DNA of 64,000 nt from Ideonella_A sakaiensis_A (GCF_048320135.1 NZ_CP182947.1:3782001-3846000), one strand, 5' to 3'. Counted from the stretch's first letter, positions 1 through 8,635 are shown. A program made the numbers and translations. The notes: generated from the sequence alone by a model not told the origin.

Positions 1-2
1 AT

Positions 3-188
3 GCAGGTAGTGAAGGTCTTGCGGACGCGATGCCCGCGGAAGAACCATCAGTGTGGCTCGGGCTGCACCTCAATTCAAGGCGCAACCAGGTCAACGAAAC
101 ATTCGCCCGCGAAATCGATGCCGAAATGCGCACTGTTTCGCGGGCGATCGCTGCCCGCTTCAAAGACAACGGCGACAGAACGCCGTAA
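3..188 (+). CDS. C-terminal tail of an unidentified protein (5' end outside window)
   Basis: Reading from base 3 gives 61 codons ending in TAA at 186-188, with no stop before the window edge. The translation is charged and helical, with segments such as VWLGLHLNSRRNQVNE and EIDAEMRTVSRAIAARF, which reads like a genuine protein tail rather than antisense noise. No domain is recognised, and no function is proposed. An internal ATG exists at 30, so a short independent gene cannot be excluded, but a truncated upstream gene is more likely. The overlapping readings in the other frames are rich in Arg, Ser and Thr and look like shadows. Confidence 0.45.
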   Translation, partial: AGSEGLADAMPAEEPSVWLGLHLNSRRNQVNETFAREIDAEMRTVSRAIAARFKDNGDRTP

Positions 189-584
189 TCGCTCGGTGAG
201 ATCAAGTCTCACGAGAACTCCAAGGCAGGTAACGAACTGCGACGGCCGACATCGGCGTGTCCCTGTTGTTGCGCCCGCGAGGGGCGAAGGGAAGGGGCCC
301 TGGGAGAAGCACCAGTCTGCGACCGGCCAGTTCATACGGCCCGTCGATATCAAGGGGAATTTGGGGGGATTTCGGGATCACCTCTGGATCTGGCTCTGAT
401 TTCGGTCAGTCGAGCGCGCCAACGTGTTGCTCGCCCGTCGCAGTTGCCGGTTTTCGCTCAGACGGACTGGACTTCGGGGACGTGTCACGCCGCCGGACAA
501 CGGGCTTTGATGGTGGACCGCTTCGTGCCGAACCGACGCTCCTTGTCATTGACTCTGAAATGGCAATCCCGCCAGGTTGCTGGT
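189..584. other. Intergenic stretch with no supported gene
   Basis: About 400 bases between the truncated plus-strand gene and the end of the minus-strand nuclease-like gene. Open frames here are short, mutually overlapping and of biased composition. I see no RNA gene, clear terminator or repeat. It forms a tail-to-tail junction between the two neighbours. Confidence 0.5.
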
Positions 585-1379
585 TCACGGCAAAGCGTCT
601 TGTACTCTCCGTACAGCGTCCACGAGCTGTTTCTCACTTGTGTCGTTGACAAAGTCGTTGGACTCTTGGTCATAGACAAGCAGGTAGGGCTCGCCGGCTC
701 GCCCGCCGATTGTTGAACGACGCAAGGATTGGTCAACTGTGGTTGTTAGAACCACCTGCAGGGCACCCTTGCCCCAACCTGAAGATGCCTTCTTGAGTTG
801 GGAAACAGCGCTCTTGAGCACATCTTCGTTCCGAAGCGCTACTTTGGCCTCGATGAAGACCACCGGCAGCCGCGAGTCAGCAGGCCTTAGGAGGCAATCA
901 ACTTCCACATTCTTGAGACGAACGTTGAATTCGGCGGCGTACGCGGGCAAAGTCCGCAGCAAGCGCATCGCAGCCAGCTTGACAAACTCCTCACCTCCAG
1001 GCGAGGTGGTGGTCGGAGGCTCGGTGTCGCGGACCACCGCGCGTGCTTGCTGAATTCCGGGGTCTTCGCTTCGCGCAATCCGTCCTTGGAGCAGGGCCAG
1101 CTGTTGCGCACGCTGCAGGCAGGAATTGCTCAGTTGCTTTAGCAAGAACGACAGTTCCGTCTGACTACGTGACTCGCCCTGTATCAAATCGAACTCGGAC
1201 ATTCGGGCGAGGACTTCAGCAAGCAGTGGTTCGTTCGCCGCAAGCAACTGCAGTTGCCGAATTTTTTCGTCGAGCTCGTTCCGAGACAGATCGGTAACAC
1301 GTCGATACTCCGCTGCGTCGTATTCCGCGAGAGCTCGCAATCCGACAAGCGAGAAGAGTTGGATAACGTCAGCGTTCAT
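585..1379 (-). CDS. PD-(D/E)XK nuclease-like protein, two-gene module
   Basis: A 264-residue protein. The N-terminal half (about 1-120) is predicted helical with no recognised domain. The C-terminal half carries the pattern of a restriction-endonuclease-like fold: Glu in GGEEFVKLA near 130, Asp161 in EVDCLL, Glu177 and Lys179 in FIEAKVAL, and Gln194 in SQLKKA. The D-(15)-ExK spacing and trailing Gln fit Mrr/RecB-type PD-(D/E)XK nucleases, so metal-dependent DNA cleavage is inferred. ATG at 1379 is chosen because it overlaps the TGA that closes the preceding reading frame (TGATG), implying translational coupling; a TTG one codon upstream is possible. With the DUF2971 gene it forms a compact two-gene unit of lower GC than the rest of the window. 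A role in defence is a guess from this context, not shown. Confidence 0.72.
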   Translation of the reverse strand: MNADVIQLFSLVGLRALAEYDAAEYRRVTDLSRNELDEKIRQLQLLAANEPLLAEVLARMSEFDLIQGESRSQTELSFLLKQLSNSCLQRAQQLALLQGRIARSEDPGIQQARAVVRDTEPPTTTSPGGEEFVKLAAMRLLRTLPAYAAEFNVRLKNVEVDCLLRPADSRLPVVFIEAKVALRNEDVLKSAVSQLKKASSGWGKGALQVVLTTTVDQSLRRSTIGGRAGEPYLLVYDQESNDFVNDTSEKQLVDAVRRVQDALP

Positions 1380-1675
1380 CAAGGCACCATGACTAGGATT
1401 TCACCGGCGATTAGGTCACTCACCTGATACTCATCTGGGAATTGACCGAGGCTGATCAGGCGCGTTACATGGATCTTGGAGAGGTCAAGTTTCCAGAGAA
1501 TCGGACGGAACGCGAGGACGGGCGCCGAAGCGATTTCAGCCAAAAGATTTGCAACATCCGCGGATGGAAGGGAAGATGAACTAATCCAGCGCGACAGTCG
1601 GACGCGAAGTTGATCGACCCGGCTATGGTTGAAGTCATTTGTATGTACGATACGATCAAGCTCTTGGTAGACCAC
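1379..1675 (-). pseudogene. Displaced C-terminal part of the DUF2971 gene
   Basis: This frame overlaps the end of the 1465-2457 reading and runs on to a TGA that overlaps the ATG of the nuclease-like gene. It begins MVYQELDRIVHTNDFNHSR and continues with a helical segment ending IAGEILVMVP. The LDRIV motif resembles the closing strand of DUF2971 proteins, so I read it as the proper 3' end of that gene put out of frame by a small indel. A separate 98-residue gene is the alternative, but there is no clear ribosome binding site before its ATG. Confidence 0.5.
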
Positions 1676-2457
1676 GAGAGCTTGGGTTCAACTCCGCGAG
1701 GCGTGATCAAATAACCCAGCATCGTCTTGAATTTGTCTCCGATATCACGATCACTGTAATAGACAATTCGCCACTCCCGTTCTTCTTTAAAGCCCGGGTG
1801 CTTGGTGAAAATAGCGAACAACTTAAGGCGTTCAAGCCAGATCCACGCTGCAGCCGTTAAATCTTCTTCTTTCTTGTCACCACTTGCCAAGATTTGTGCG
1901 ATGGCCTTAATCTTGTCCGATATCCAAATTAGGCGCTCGTCCCCGGTCGCGTAGTCGACCCTTGCGACAACAAATGGCATGTTCTGGTCTGCTTGTAGCT
2001 TAGAGGTGTCGAATACTATCGCTGCCCCGCCTGCATTCGCTCCGTATCCTCGCCACATAGAGAGTAGTCCATCTTGATTGCCTTCCTCATGCTCTGAGAG
2101 GCACAGGACGTACGTGTCGAGGGCGTGCCGTTCTTCGAAGGCTCTGAAGTATTCGTCAAAAATGCGTATTAATCTTGCATGAGTCGTCGCGTTGCCACAG
2201 GCAGCGGCTAGTTCTACGTTGCTGCGAAACTCGGTAGCCCCCGCGTTCATACCGAACCTCATTTCCTCCAAATCGTTCATGAAAAGAGGGTTGGACATCC
2301 AAACCTCTTCAGCTTGAACAATGTGTTCCAAGACGGCGACGGAGGAGTAATGCGCGAGTAGCGGTCTAGCAGTGGGAAAGTTTTGCTCGTCATCAAAGTC
2401 GCTCCAGAGAGCACCCCTAAACTTTTCGGCCAATTTGGATTGTTTCGATTCGCTCAT
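1465..2457 (-). CDS. DUF2971 domain protein, C-terminus frameshifted
   Basis: The first 260 or so residues match the DUF2971 pattern: an N-terminal HYSSVAVLEHIVQ stretch followed by NPLFMNDLEEMRFG, a central CLSEHEE and LLSMWRGYGANAGGAAIVF, and GFKEEREWRIVYY. Members are soluble proteins of unknown activity that recur in variable genomic regions and near defence genes. The open frame gives 330 residues, but the last 60 or so (after PRGVEPKL) turn Ser/Arg-rich and lose family character, while the +1-shifted frame continues plausibly (VYQELDRIV) down to 1379. The likely intact product ends at 1379, directly coupled to the nuclease-like gene. The break lies near 1675-1690 around a CTCTCG tract: a real mutation or a sequencing indel. 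Confidence 0.75.
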   Translation of the reverse strand: MSESKQSKLAEKFRGALWSDFDDEQNFPTARPLLAHYSSVAVLEHIVQAEEVWMSNPLFMNDLEEMRFGMNAGATEFRSNVELAAACGNATTHARLIRIFDEYFRAFEERHALDTYVLCLSEHEEGNQDGLLSMWRGYGANAGGAAIVFDTSKLQADQNMPFVVARVDYATGDERLIWISDKIKAIAQILASGDKKEEDLTAAAWIWLERLKLFAIFTKHPGFKEEREWRIVYYSDRDIGDKFKTMLGYLITPRGVEPKLSWSTKSLIVSYIQMTSTIAGSINFASDCRAGLVHLPFHPRMLQIFWLKSLRRPSSRSVRFSGNLTSPRSM

Positions 2458-3155
2458 AAGGTATGGTATCCCGGCATCTGAATCCTGAGCAGATCAATCT
2501 GCTTCACAGGACGTGCGTAGATGGCCGCCAGGGATTTTGCAACAGACCGATTTACCGTACTGTGCGGTGAGGTCCCTACATCGCAAGTAATGGAATAGGC
2601 GCCCCCGCCGCTAGTAGCATCGGGGTGCACGAGTGATCAATCGTGCGTGTCGGCCGCAATCATGATGCGCGCTGGCCGCCGGTGCAACATCAGATGGACG
2701 AAGTTTCCGCTGGCGCACTAACTGCTTTGAGCCGGCGCGAGTGCGATTGATGAACTGTTCTAGGAGGAGCGAACGTCGGCTACGGGTCGATTGCCGGCCC
2801 ACAAGAACGATCGCTGACCGACTACCCGATTCCTGTGGCTCTGGCCTGCGGGCCCCGCCCGTAATGACCTGCCGTTTCCTGTCTAGATGCTGCTGGCAGA
2901 GCTGCAACGGAAATAAGCAAATGCCAGAAGCTGTACATCCTACTGTGGGTGCGCGCGGCAGGTGTCGCGGTTATTCCGCTGGGGGCATATATGGGGGCAG
3001 AAGAGGGCAACTGCACTGACAAGATGTATTTGTAATCAACAGCTTGCGCGCGAGATAAAAACCCTGCACCGCCACCAACAAATGGTCTGCACAGGACACT
3101 GCGTTCGAGGCTCTGTCAGCAGCACGTCGAGGACGGGATGAGATGCGTCTCGCCC
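2458..3155. other. Gene-free stretch with a possible island-edge repeat
   Basis: About 700 bases with no convincing coding frame on either strand; overlapping short frames at 2611-3019 look like noise. The notable element is a direct repeat TGGGGGCA at 2980-2987 and 2992-2999, spaced 12 bases apart. Similar paired G-rich repeats occur beside phage-like tyrosine recombinase genes and at ends of integrative elements, but no integrase is present here. The stretch separates the low-GC module on the left from the ordinary high-GC chromosome on the right, so it may be a decayed island boundary. Confidence 0.4.
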
Positions 3156-4133
3156 TCAGTCGATCTTGATATTCGACTGTTTGACGACAGTACGCCAGCG
3201 CTCGATGTCCGAGCGGATGGTTTCGGCGAACGGTTGAGGGGGACCACCTGCCGGTGTTACATCGTCCTGCCGGAGCCGGGTCTGGACTTCTGGCGACTGC
3301 AGGACGGCATTGATATCCGCATTCATCTTGGCAACGATCTCGGGCGGCGTGCCCTTTGCCGCGACGAGGCCGTGCCAGATGTCGGCGCGAAACTGGGGCA
3401 GGCCTGCCTCGGCGAACGTAGGCACGTTCGGCAGCGTCGGCAGGCGCTGCGGCGCGCCCACTGCGAGGACCCGCACCTTGCCAGCCTTGGCGAGCGGCAT
3501 GAACGAGGTGTTGCCGGCCATCAGCATCTGGATCTGGCCGCCAGCCAGGTCCATCAGCGCCGCACCGGTGCCCTTGTACGGCACGTGCGTGATCTTGATG
3601 CCGGACAGGGCATTGAAATATTCGGCGGCCAGGTGCGAGAGACCGCCGTTCCCCGACGAACCGAACGCCACCTTGTCAGGCGTGTTCTTGGCCGCGGCGA
3701 CGAGCTCGGCTACGGTCGTGTAGGGCGTACTCGCGCCGACCGCCAGCACCACTGGTTCGCGGGTGAACTGGATGACGGGCTCGATGCCTGTGAGCGGGTC
3801 GAACGAAGGCTTGTTGAGAACGGCGTTCACCGCATAGCTGCTCGAAATCACGAGGAAGGTGTAGCCGTCCGCCGGTTCGCGCAGTGCTGCTTCGGCGCCC
3901 AGGTTGCCGCCCACGCCCGCCTTGTTTTCGATGACGAGTGTGTAGCCGTGTTTCTCGTTGAGCTTCTGCGCGATGTGCCGGGCCATTGCGTCGGTGCCGC
4001 CGCCGGGCGCGAACGGGACGATGAACTTGACCGGTTTGGTTGGGTACTTTGACGACGTCTGCGCGTATGCGGAAGAAGCGCACCAGGTTGCGGTGCAGGC
4101 GAGGACGACGAGACTGCGGCGGGTGATGGTCAT
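3156..4133 (-). CDS. Bug-family (TctC-type) periplasmic binding protein
   Basis: A 325-residue secreted solute-binding protein of the tripartite tricarboxylate transporter class. The first 24 residues form a signal peptide ending AYAQ. The mature part shows the family pattern: YPTKPVKFIVPFAPGGGTD near 30, VIENKAGVGGNLGAEAA, DGYTFLV, HVPYKGTGAAL, and the closing region typical of Bug proteins. Family members bind small carboxylates in the periplasm. No TctA/TctB membrane genes lie nearby, as is common for orphan Bug proteins in Burkholderiales. It is the last gene of the operon starting at 8635, 39 bases after the DUF4387 gene, so its ligand is probably the substrate of that pathway. Confidence 0.92.
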   Translation of the reverse strand: MTITRRSLVVLACTATWCASSAYAQTSSKYPTKPVKFIVPFAPGGGTDAMARHIAQKLNEKHGYTLVIENKAGVGGNLGAEAALREPADGYTFLVISSSYAVNAVLNKPSFDPLTGIEPVIQFTREPVVLAVGASTPYTTVAELVAAAKNTPDKVAFGSSGNGGLSHLAAEYFNALSGIKITHVPYKGTGAALMDLAGGQIQMLMAGNTSFMPLAKAGKVRVLAVGAPQRLPTLPNVPTFAEAGLPQFRADIWHGLVAAKGTPPEIVAKMNADINAVLQSPEVQTRLRQDDVTPAGGPPQPFAETIRSDIERWRTVVKQSNIKID

Positions 4134-4172
4134 CGAGATTCCTTTGGAGTGACGGGTGGGCTGGGCGGGCGG

Positions 4173-4481
4173 TCAGCCGAGTTCGATATCGACGAGCCTG
4201 GCAAACTGCTGGCCGCCATGCAGATCGCGTTCGATCATTCCACCCTGCGGGTCTTTGCGCGGATAAGAGATCTTCAGCACGCACAGTTCGGGTACCGGAT
4301 AGCAGCCGACCTGTTCGGCCTGGACGTCGAACACCTTGGCCAGTGCCTGCGGCTGCAGAAGACTTGTCTGCGCGTAGCGGTCGAATGCCTCGCGGCCATG
4401 GAAAAACAGATCTACCGTGATCCAGAACGGGCCGGCGTTCTTCGAACGGATGTCGTGGCAGACCTCGGACAAGCTAGGCAT
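4173..4481 (-). CDS. DUF4387 protein, partner of AtuA-like protein
   Basis: A 102-residue protein matching DUF4387, with the characteristic SKNAGPFWITVDLFFHG near residues 13-29 and the closing DIELG. The family is almost always encoded beside AtuA/DUF1446 proteins and is sometimes fused to them, suggesting a two-subunit enzyme; the reaction is not established. Here it starts 8 bases inside the end of the AtuA-like gene, which points to coupled translation and a fixed stoichiometry. No signal peptide or membrane segment is visible, so it should be cytoplasmic. Confidence 0.88.
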   Translation of the reverse strand: MPSLSEVCHDIRSKNAGPFWITVDLFFHGREAFDRYAQTSLLQPQALAKVFDVQAEQVGCYPVPELCVLKISYPRKDPQGGMIERDLHGGQQFARLVDIELG

Positions 4482-5862
4482 GGGCGGGCTCCTCGAACTG
4501 AACGAACTGTGTGCGCACCCGCTCCAGTGGATGGGTCACGCTCACCACATGGTTGAGCTTGAACTCGAAGATCTGTCCGCGTTCCAGCTCGGCCGGCGAG
4601 AAGGGGAAGCCATAACTCGGCAGTTCCTGGTTCTCGTCGACCGGGAGGTGGAAGAACCACGGATTGCAGGTCTTTGCGATCTGGGTTGCGAGCTCCTGGG
4701 TCCCGGCAGTGGCCACGAACATCAGCCCGATCTCCGGCGGCGCCACCACGTGCGCCGGCACCGGCAGTCCGCTGACGGCGTTCCAGCCGTATGGGCGCAG
4801 CGAGATGTGGAAGTCGCCCGCCGCAACACCCATCGCCGATTGCACGCGTTGCGTCAGCACGTGGTGCATCTTCTGGAGGAAGCCGTCGATGTCGGCCAAC
4901 ACGCGGCGATCCTGGATGCCGACCAGCATCAGCGTCTGCCAGCCTCCGCTTGCAGCTCCTTCGAGCTTCATCGTGTAAGGACGGGGCGAAAAGACCGAAC
5001 CGGTGACGCGCACGCGGTGGTCGTCGAGTGCGGTGTAGCTTGCATTCGACACGTCGAGCACGCCGCCCGGCTCGACGAGAATGAACGGGTTGCTGTTCTC
5101 GTACAACATGTGCGCCGATACGGTGTGCGGCGTGCAGCGGTTGCCGGGGCGCAACGGCTCGATGTCGAAGCTGGTGCGGCCGACGCGAATCAGCACGCCA
5201 CCTTCGCGCGGCCGCGTGGTGCACAGTGCCCCGCACTCGGCGACCTTTCCCGCGTGCCAGGCCGGACCGGCGCCGGCACCACGCATCAACGGAACCGTTG
5301 CCAGCACGGCGGTGTCGGTGGTGCGGCCACCGAGCACGATGTCCGCTCCCGCTTCGAGCGCAGCGGCATAAGGCTCTGGCCCCATCAGCGCGACGATGCG
5401 CTCGCACGAACTGAACAGTTCCGGCGCCGCAGACGTCATCGGTGCAAGCGGGGCGATCTTGCCCTCGGCTGCGCTGCCCGCGATCTGTTGCGGGTCCTGC
5501 TCGGAATACAGCACCGCGATCCGCGGAGACAGGCCGTGCTCGCGCGCGATCTCCAGTGCGATGTCGCGGGTCCAGTCGAGCGCCTTGTCACAGCCTGATG
5601 TGCCGCAGGATCCAATCAGCAATGGAATGCCGGCCTTCTCGCGGGCGCGCATCAGGATCGCCAAGTCAGTCTTCACCGCCGCGCGCGAATATTTCGCGAC
5701 ACCCTGCGCGAGGTAGGCGGGTCCGCTGTCGGTAGAGCCTGCATCGCACGCGATCGCATGGGCGCCGGCTGCGATACCGCGTTCGACATCGCCTTCACCG
5801 ACGCCAAGCCCCAGCGCGCCGATGGGCACCAGGACAATGGTGACTTGTTCGTTCTTATTCAT
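4474..5862 (-). CDS. Acyclic terpene utilization AtuA-like protein (DUF1446)
   Basis: A 462-residue cytoplasmic protein of the AtuA/DUF1446 family. Seen in the sequence are an N-terminal GALGLGVGEGDVERG segment, GAHAIACDAGSTDSGP near 35-50, LIGSCGTSGCDKAL near 80-95, and ADIVLGGRTTDTAVLA. AtuA is required for citronellol/geraniol degradation in Pseudomonas, but its chemistry is unknown and most family members sit in other pathways. Here it lies between an acyl-CoA ligase and DUF4387, with no geranyl-CoA carboxylase genes, so terpene degradation itself is not supported. More likely it acts on a CoA-activated or hydroxylated acid intermediate; that is inference. Confidence 0.88.
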   Translation of the reverse strand: MNKNEQVTIVLVPIGALGLGVGEGDVERGIAAGAHAIACDAGSTDSGPAYLAQGVAKYSRAAVKTDLAILMRAREKAGIPLLIGSCGTSGCDKALDWTRDIALEIAREHGLSPRIAVLYSEQDPQQIAGSAAEGKIAPLAPMTSAAPELFSSCERIVALMGPEPYAAALEAGADIVLGGRTTDTAVLATVPLMRGAGAGPAWHAGKVAECGALCTTRPREGGVLIRVGRTSFDIEPLRPGNRCTPHTVSAHMLYENSNPFILVEPGGVLDVSNASYTALDDHRVRVTGSVFSPRPYTMKLEGAASGGWQTLMLVGIQDRRVLADIDGFLQKMHHVLTQRVQSAMGVAAGDFHISLRPYGWNAVSGLPVPAHVVAPPEIGLMFVATAGTQELATQIAKTCNPWFFHLPVDENQELPSYGFPFSPAELERGQIFEFKLNHVVSVTHPLERVRTQFVQFEEPAHA

Positions 5863-5879
5863 CGGTCATCCTGTGAGGG

Positions 5880-7571
5880 TCAGCCTGCGAGTTCCGGGAA
5901 ATCCTCTTCGCGGAAGCTGCCGACGGGTGGCACTTGCGCATTCACTTGCTCGCTCTCGAGTTTGCGCAGCTGGTTGCGCTGGATCTTTCCGGAAATGGTC
6001 TTGGGCAGGTCCGCAAACTCGATGCGCCGGATTCGCTTGTAGGGCGCGAGCTGCTCGCGCGCGAAGCGCAGAATGGAAAGGGCGGTGTCGCGACCCGGTT
6101 CGGCTCCGGCCCGCAGAACGATGAACGCCTTCGGGATATTCGTGCGGACCGGGTCGGGACTCGGCACCACTGCCGCCTCGGCGACGTCTGAATGTTCAAT
6201 CAGCACCGACTCGAGCTCGAACGGGCTGATGCGGTAGCCCGACGCTTTGAACACGTCGTCGGCGCGGCCGACGTAGGTGATGTAGCCGTCTGCATCGCGC
6301 GACGCGACGTCGCCGGTGTGATAGTGCCCGTCACGCATCGCTTCGGCGGTTTTTTCTTCGTCGCCGAAGTAAGCCTGCATCAGCCCGAGCGGACGTCGCG
6401 CGAGGTCGATGCAGATTTCGCCCTCGTCAGCCGGCCGACCGTCAGCGTCGAGCAGCACGATCGGAAAACCGGGCAGCGGACGCCCCATGCTGCCGGGCTT
6501 GATCGGAACGCCCGGCGGATTGCCAATTTGGCAGGTCGTCTCGGTCTGGCCGAAGCCGTCGCGGATGTCGAGGCTCCAGGCCTTGCGAACCTGCTCGATT
6601 ACTTCCGGGTTGAGCGGCTCGCCGGCACCGAACAGCTCGCGCAACTGCACCGGCGTGGCCGCCAGGTCCTCCTGGATCAGCATGCGCCAGACAGTCGGTG
6701 GCGCGCACAGCGTCGTCACGCGCTGATCGACCAGCAGCTTCAGCAGTTCGCGGGCGCTGAAGCGTGCGTAGTTGTAGACGAGCACGCAGGCGCCGGCATT
6801 CCACGGGCCGAAGAAGCAGCTCCAGGCGTGCTTGGCCCAGCCGGGTGACGAGATGTTCAGATGGATGTCACCCGGACGCACGCCCATCCAGTACATCGTC
6901 GACAGGTGGCCGACCGGATAACTCTGGTGGGTATGGAGAACGAGCTTAGGCTTGGTCGTCGTGCCCGAGGTGAAATACAGCAGCAATGGGTCCGTGGCGA
7001 GCGTCGAACCATCGGGCGTAAAAGCCGTCGGCGCATCGAAGCTGTCCTGGAACGGCTGCCAGCCAACCGCAGCACCGACGACGATGCGAGTGATGCCCTC
7101 ACCCAGCTGTTCCATCCGGGGGACCACGTCAGCAGCACAAATGACGTGCCTTACATGGCCACGCTGCACCCGGTCGTGCAGATCGGCCGGTGACAGCAGC
7201 GTAGTCGTCGGCACCATCACTGCGCCGATCTTCATCAGTGCGAGCATCGATTCCCAGAGTTCCTTCTGGTTGCCGAGCATCAGCAGGACCCGGTCACCCC
7301 GCTTGATGCCGAGATGGACCAGCCAGTTGGCAAGCTGGTTCGAGCGCGCGGAAAGCTCGGCGAAGCTGAAGCGTTCGCTGGAGCCGTCTTCCTGGACGAT
7401 GGCAAGCGCGCAGGCGTCATTGCCGCGCGCGATCACGTCGAAGTGATCGAGGGCCCAGTTGAAGCGTTCGAGCTGCGGCCACGCGAAGCCGGCGCAGGCC
7501 GCGGCATCGTCGCCGCGGTTCGCCAGCAGGAATTCCCGTGCGGCGTGAAAGGTGCTGGTCGGTGTGGTCAT
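5880..7571 (-). CDS. AMP-dependent acyl-CoA synthetase/ligase
   Basis: A 563-residue adenylate-forming enzyme that would activate a carboxylate with ATP and CoA. Motifs in order: P-loop FTSGTTTKPK, GAGEPLNPEVIEQ, DGFGQTET, YHTGDVASRDADGYITYVGR, and the catalytic Lys in KTISGKIQRNQ about 35 residues from the end. The layout resembles acetyl/propionyl-type and medium-chain ligases; the substrate cannot be read off. The frame is open much further upstream, but that stretch is antisense-like overlap with the dioxygenase gene. ATG at 7571 begins MTTPTSTFHAARE and lies 14 bases after the dioxygenase stop, so I choose it. It is the second gene of the operon. Confidence 0.9.
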   Translation of the reverse strand: MTTPTSTFHAAREFLLANRGDDAAACAGFAWPQLERFNWALDHFDVIARGNDACALAIVQEDGSSERFSFAELSARSNQLANWLVHLGIKRGDRVLLMLGNQKELWESMLALMKIGAVMVPTTTLLSPADLHDRVQRGHVRHVICAADVVPRMEQLGEGITRIVVGAAVGWQPFQDSFDAPTAFTPDGSTLATDPLLLYFTSGTTTKPKLVLHTHQSYPVGHLSTMYWMGVRPGDIHLNISSPGWAKHAWSCFFGPWNAGACVLVYNYARFSARELLKLLVDQRVTTLCAPPTVWRMLIQEDLAATPVQLRELFGAGEPLNPEVIEQVRKAWSLDIRDGFGQTETTCQIGNPPGVPIKPGSMGRPLPGFPIVLLDADGRPADEGEICIDLARRPLGLMQAYFGDEEKTAEAMRDGHYHTGDVASRDADGYITYVGRADDVFKASGYRISPFELESVLIEHSDVAEAAVVPSPDPVRTNIPKAFIVLRAGAEPGRDTALSILRFAREQLAPYKRIRRIEFADLPKTISGKIQRNQLRKLESEQVNAQVPPVGSFREEDFPELAG

Positions 7572-7585
7572 CTTCGTCGTGCGCG

Positions 7586-8635
7586 TCAGTCGGTGATGAC
7601 CGGGGTCTGAAATACACGCTCGCCGGTGTGGCTCGGAAAGCCACCCCGCACCGCGCCGGGCCGACGGTCGCGGTAGATCGCGTTCATCGAATCGTTCAAG
7701 GCGCGGCTGTTCGGCACCGAGAGCCAGAGCCGGATCAGGTGGCGCTTGCGGTCCGCATCGTCGTGGTCCTCGAACTCGGTGCGCGAGTGGTACATGACAT
7801 GGTTGTTCATGAACTGCATGTCGCCCGGCTCGAACATCATCTCGCCGTAGAAGCGCGGGCTGTTGGCAAGCGCCTGGACCGCCTCGATCGCCTCGCGCTG
7901 GCGCGGCTGCAATGGTGGCGCTTCGGGAAACAGCGCCGCATCGACCGAGTAGCCGATCACGTGCTGCGGGATGAATCGCGACGACAGCTTGCCCTGTTCC
8001 CTCGAAAACATCGGCTGCAGGTACCAACCCTGCTCGCCCGGGCCTTCCTGCCCTTTCCAGCTCATCGGGAACGGCTGATAAAGCGCGTCGAGCAGATCCG
8101 GTCGGGTGCGGGCGATCTCGTCGTGGATCGCCATCGAACTGCAAAAGCGGCTCAGGCCGCCGGACTTGGCCACGCGCAGCACCATCAGGCAGACCACGTC
8201 GCAGGTGTCGGCATGGAACTCGAGGTGCTGGCTCGACATGTAGCCGCGCCCCTTCTTGGCGAAGGTATCGACGCCAAAGTCGCGCACGTCGCCCAGCATG
8301 TCGCCACGGTTGCTCTGGGTGACCGCGGTGCCGAGATGCAGGCCCATGCCCCAGTAGAGCAGGCGCATGTCGTCCTTGGTGTACCTGTCGGCTGGCAGAC
8401 CGCGCAGCACGCAGAAACCGAGGCCGTCTTCGAGTTCGGACAAGACGCGGTCGAACGTGGCGCGGAGCGCATCCAGCGGGAAGTTCTCGCGAGTCAGATC
8501 GCCGAGTCCGAGGCCAGCACACTTGGCAGCAGCGATCGCGCGATCCACCGCCTCGAGCTCGGCGGCGGAAAAGTAGCAGATCCACCGGGAGGTGTCGTGG
8601 AGGTCCTTCGCAAGCCATCCTTTCTGCGCTGTCAT
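7586..8635 (-). CDS. TauD/TfdA-type Fe(II)/2-oxoglutarate dioxygenase
   Basis: A 349-residue protein with the facial triad of Fe(II)/2-oxoglutarate oxygenases: His141 and Asp143 in LEFHADTCD, and distal His283 in VMYHSRTEF, followed by Arg302 in RHLIRLWLS as the likely 2-oxoglutarate anchor. It should hydroxylate or cleave an unactivated substrate using O2. ATG at 8635 is preceded by GGAGAC at a good distance. It is the first gene of the catabolic operon and is transcribed divergently from the GntR regulator, with paired operator-like boxes between them. A clavaminate-synthase-like or gamma-butyrobetaine-hydroxylase-like role cannot be told apart from sequence alone. Confidence 0.88.
   Translation of the reverse strand: MTAQKGWLAKDLHDTSRWICYFSAAELEAVDRAIAAAKCAGLGLGDLTRENFPLDALRATFDRVLSELEDGLGFCVLRGLPADRYTKDDMRLLYWGMGLHLGTAVTQSNRGDMLGDVRDFGVDTFAKKGRGYMSSQHLEFHADTCDVVCLMVLRVAKSGGLSRFCSSMAIHDEIARTRPDLLDALYQPFPMSWKGQEGPGEQGWYLQPMFSREQGKLSSRFIPQHVIGYSVDAALFPEAPPLQPRQREAIEAVQALANSPRFYGEMMFEPGDMQFMNNHVMYHSRTEFEDHDDADRKRHLIRLWLSVPNSRALNDSMNAIYRDRRPGAVRGGFPSHTGERVFQTPVITD

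Noticed and set aside
75..353. 92-residue minus-strand open frame
   Set aside because: Overlaps the plus-strand frame 3-188, whose composition is more protein-like, and shows no family pattern or ribosome site.
2611..3019. Overlapping short open frames on both strands
   Set aside because: Low-complexity, Arg-rich and mutually overlapping; neither resembles a protein family.
3066..3085. CTGCACCGCCACCA resembling a tRNA 3' end
   Set aside because: No acceptor stem partner, T-loop or anticodon stem could be found upstream, so it is not called a tRNA or a secure attachment site.
4474..5862. Assignment as a terpene degradation gene
   Set aside because: AtuA homology is clear, but the geranyl-CoA carboxylase and other Atu genes are absent, so the pathway is not claimed.
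5880..8618. 912-residue continuous open frame
   Set aside because: Only the part from 7571 encodes the ligase; the remainder is Arg-rich antisense-like sequence over the intact dioxygenase gene in another frame.
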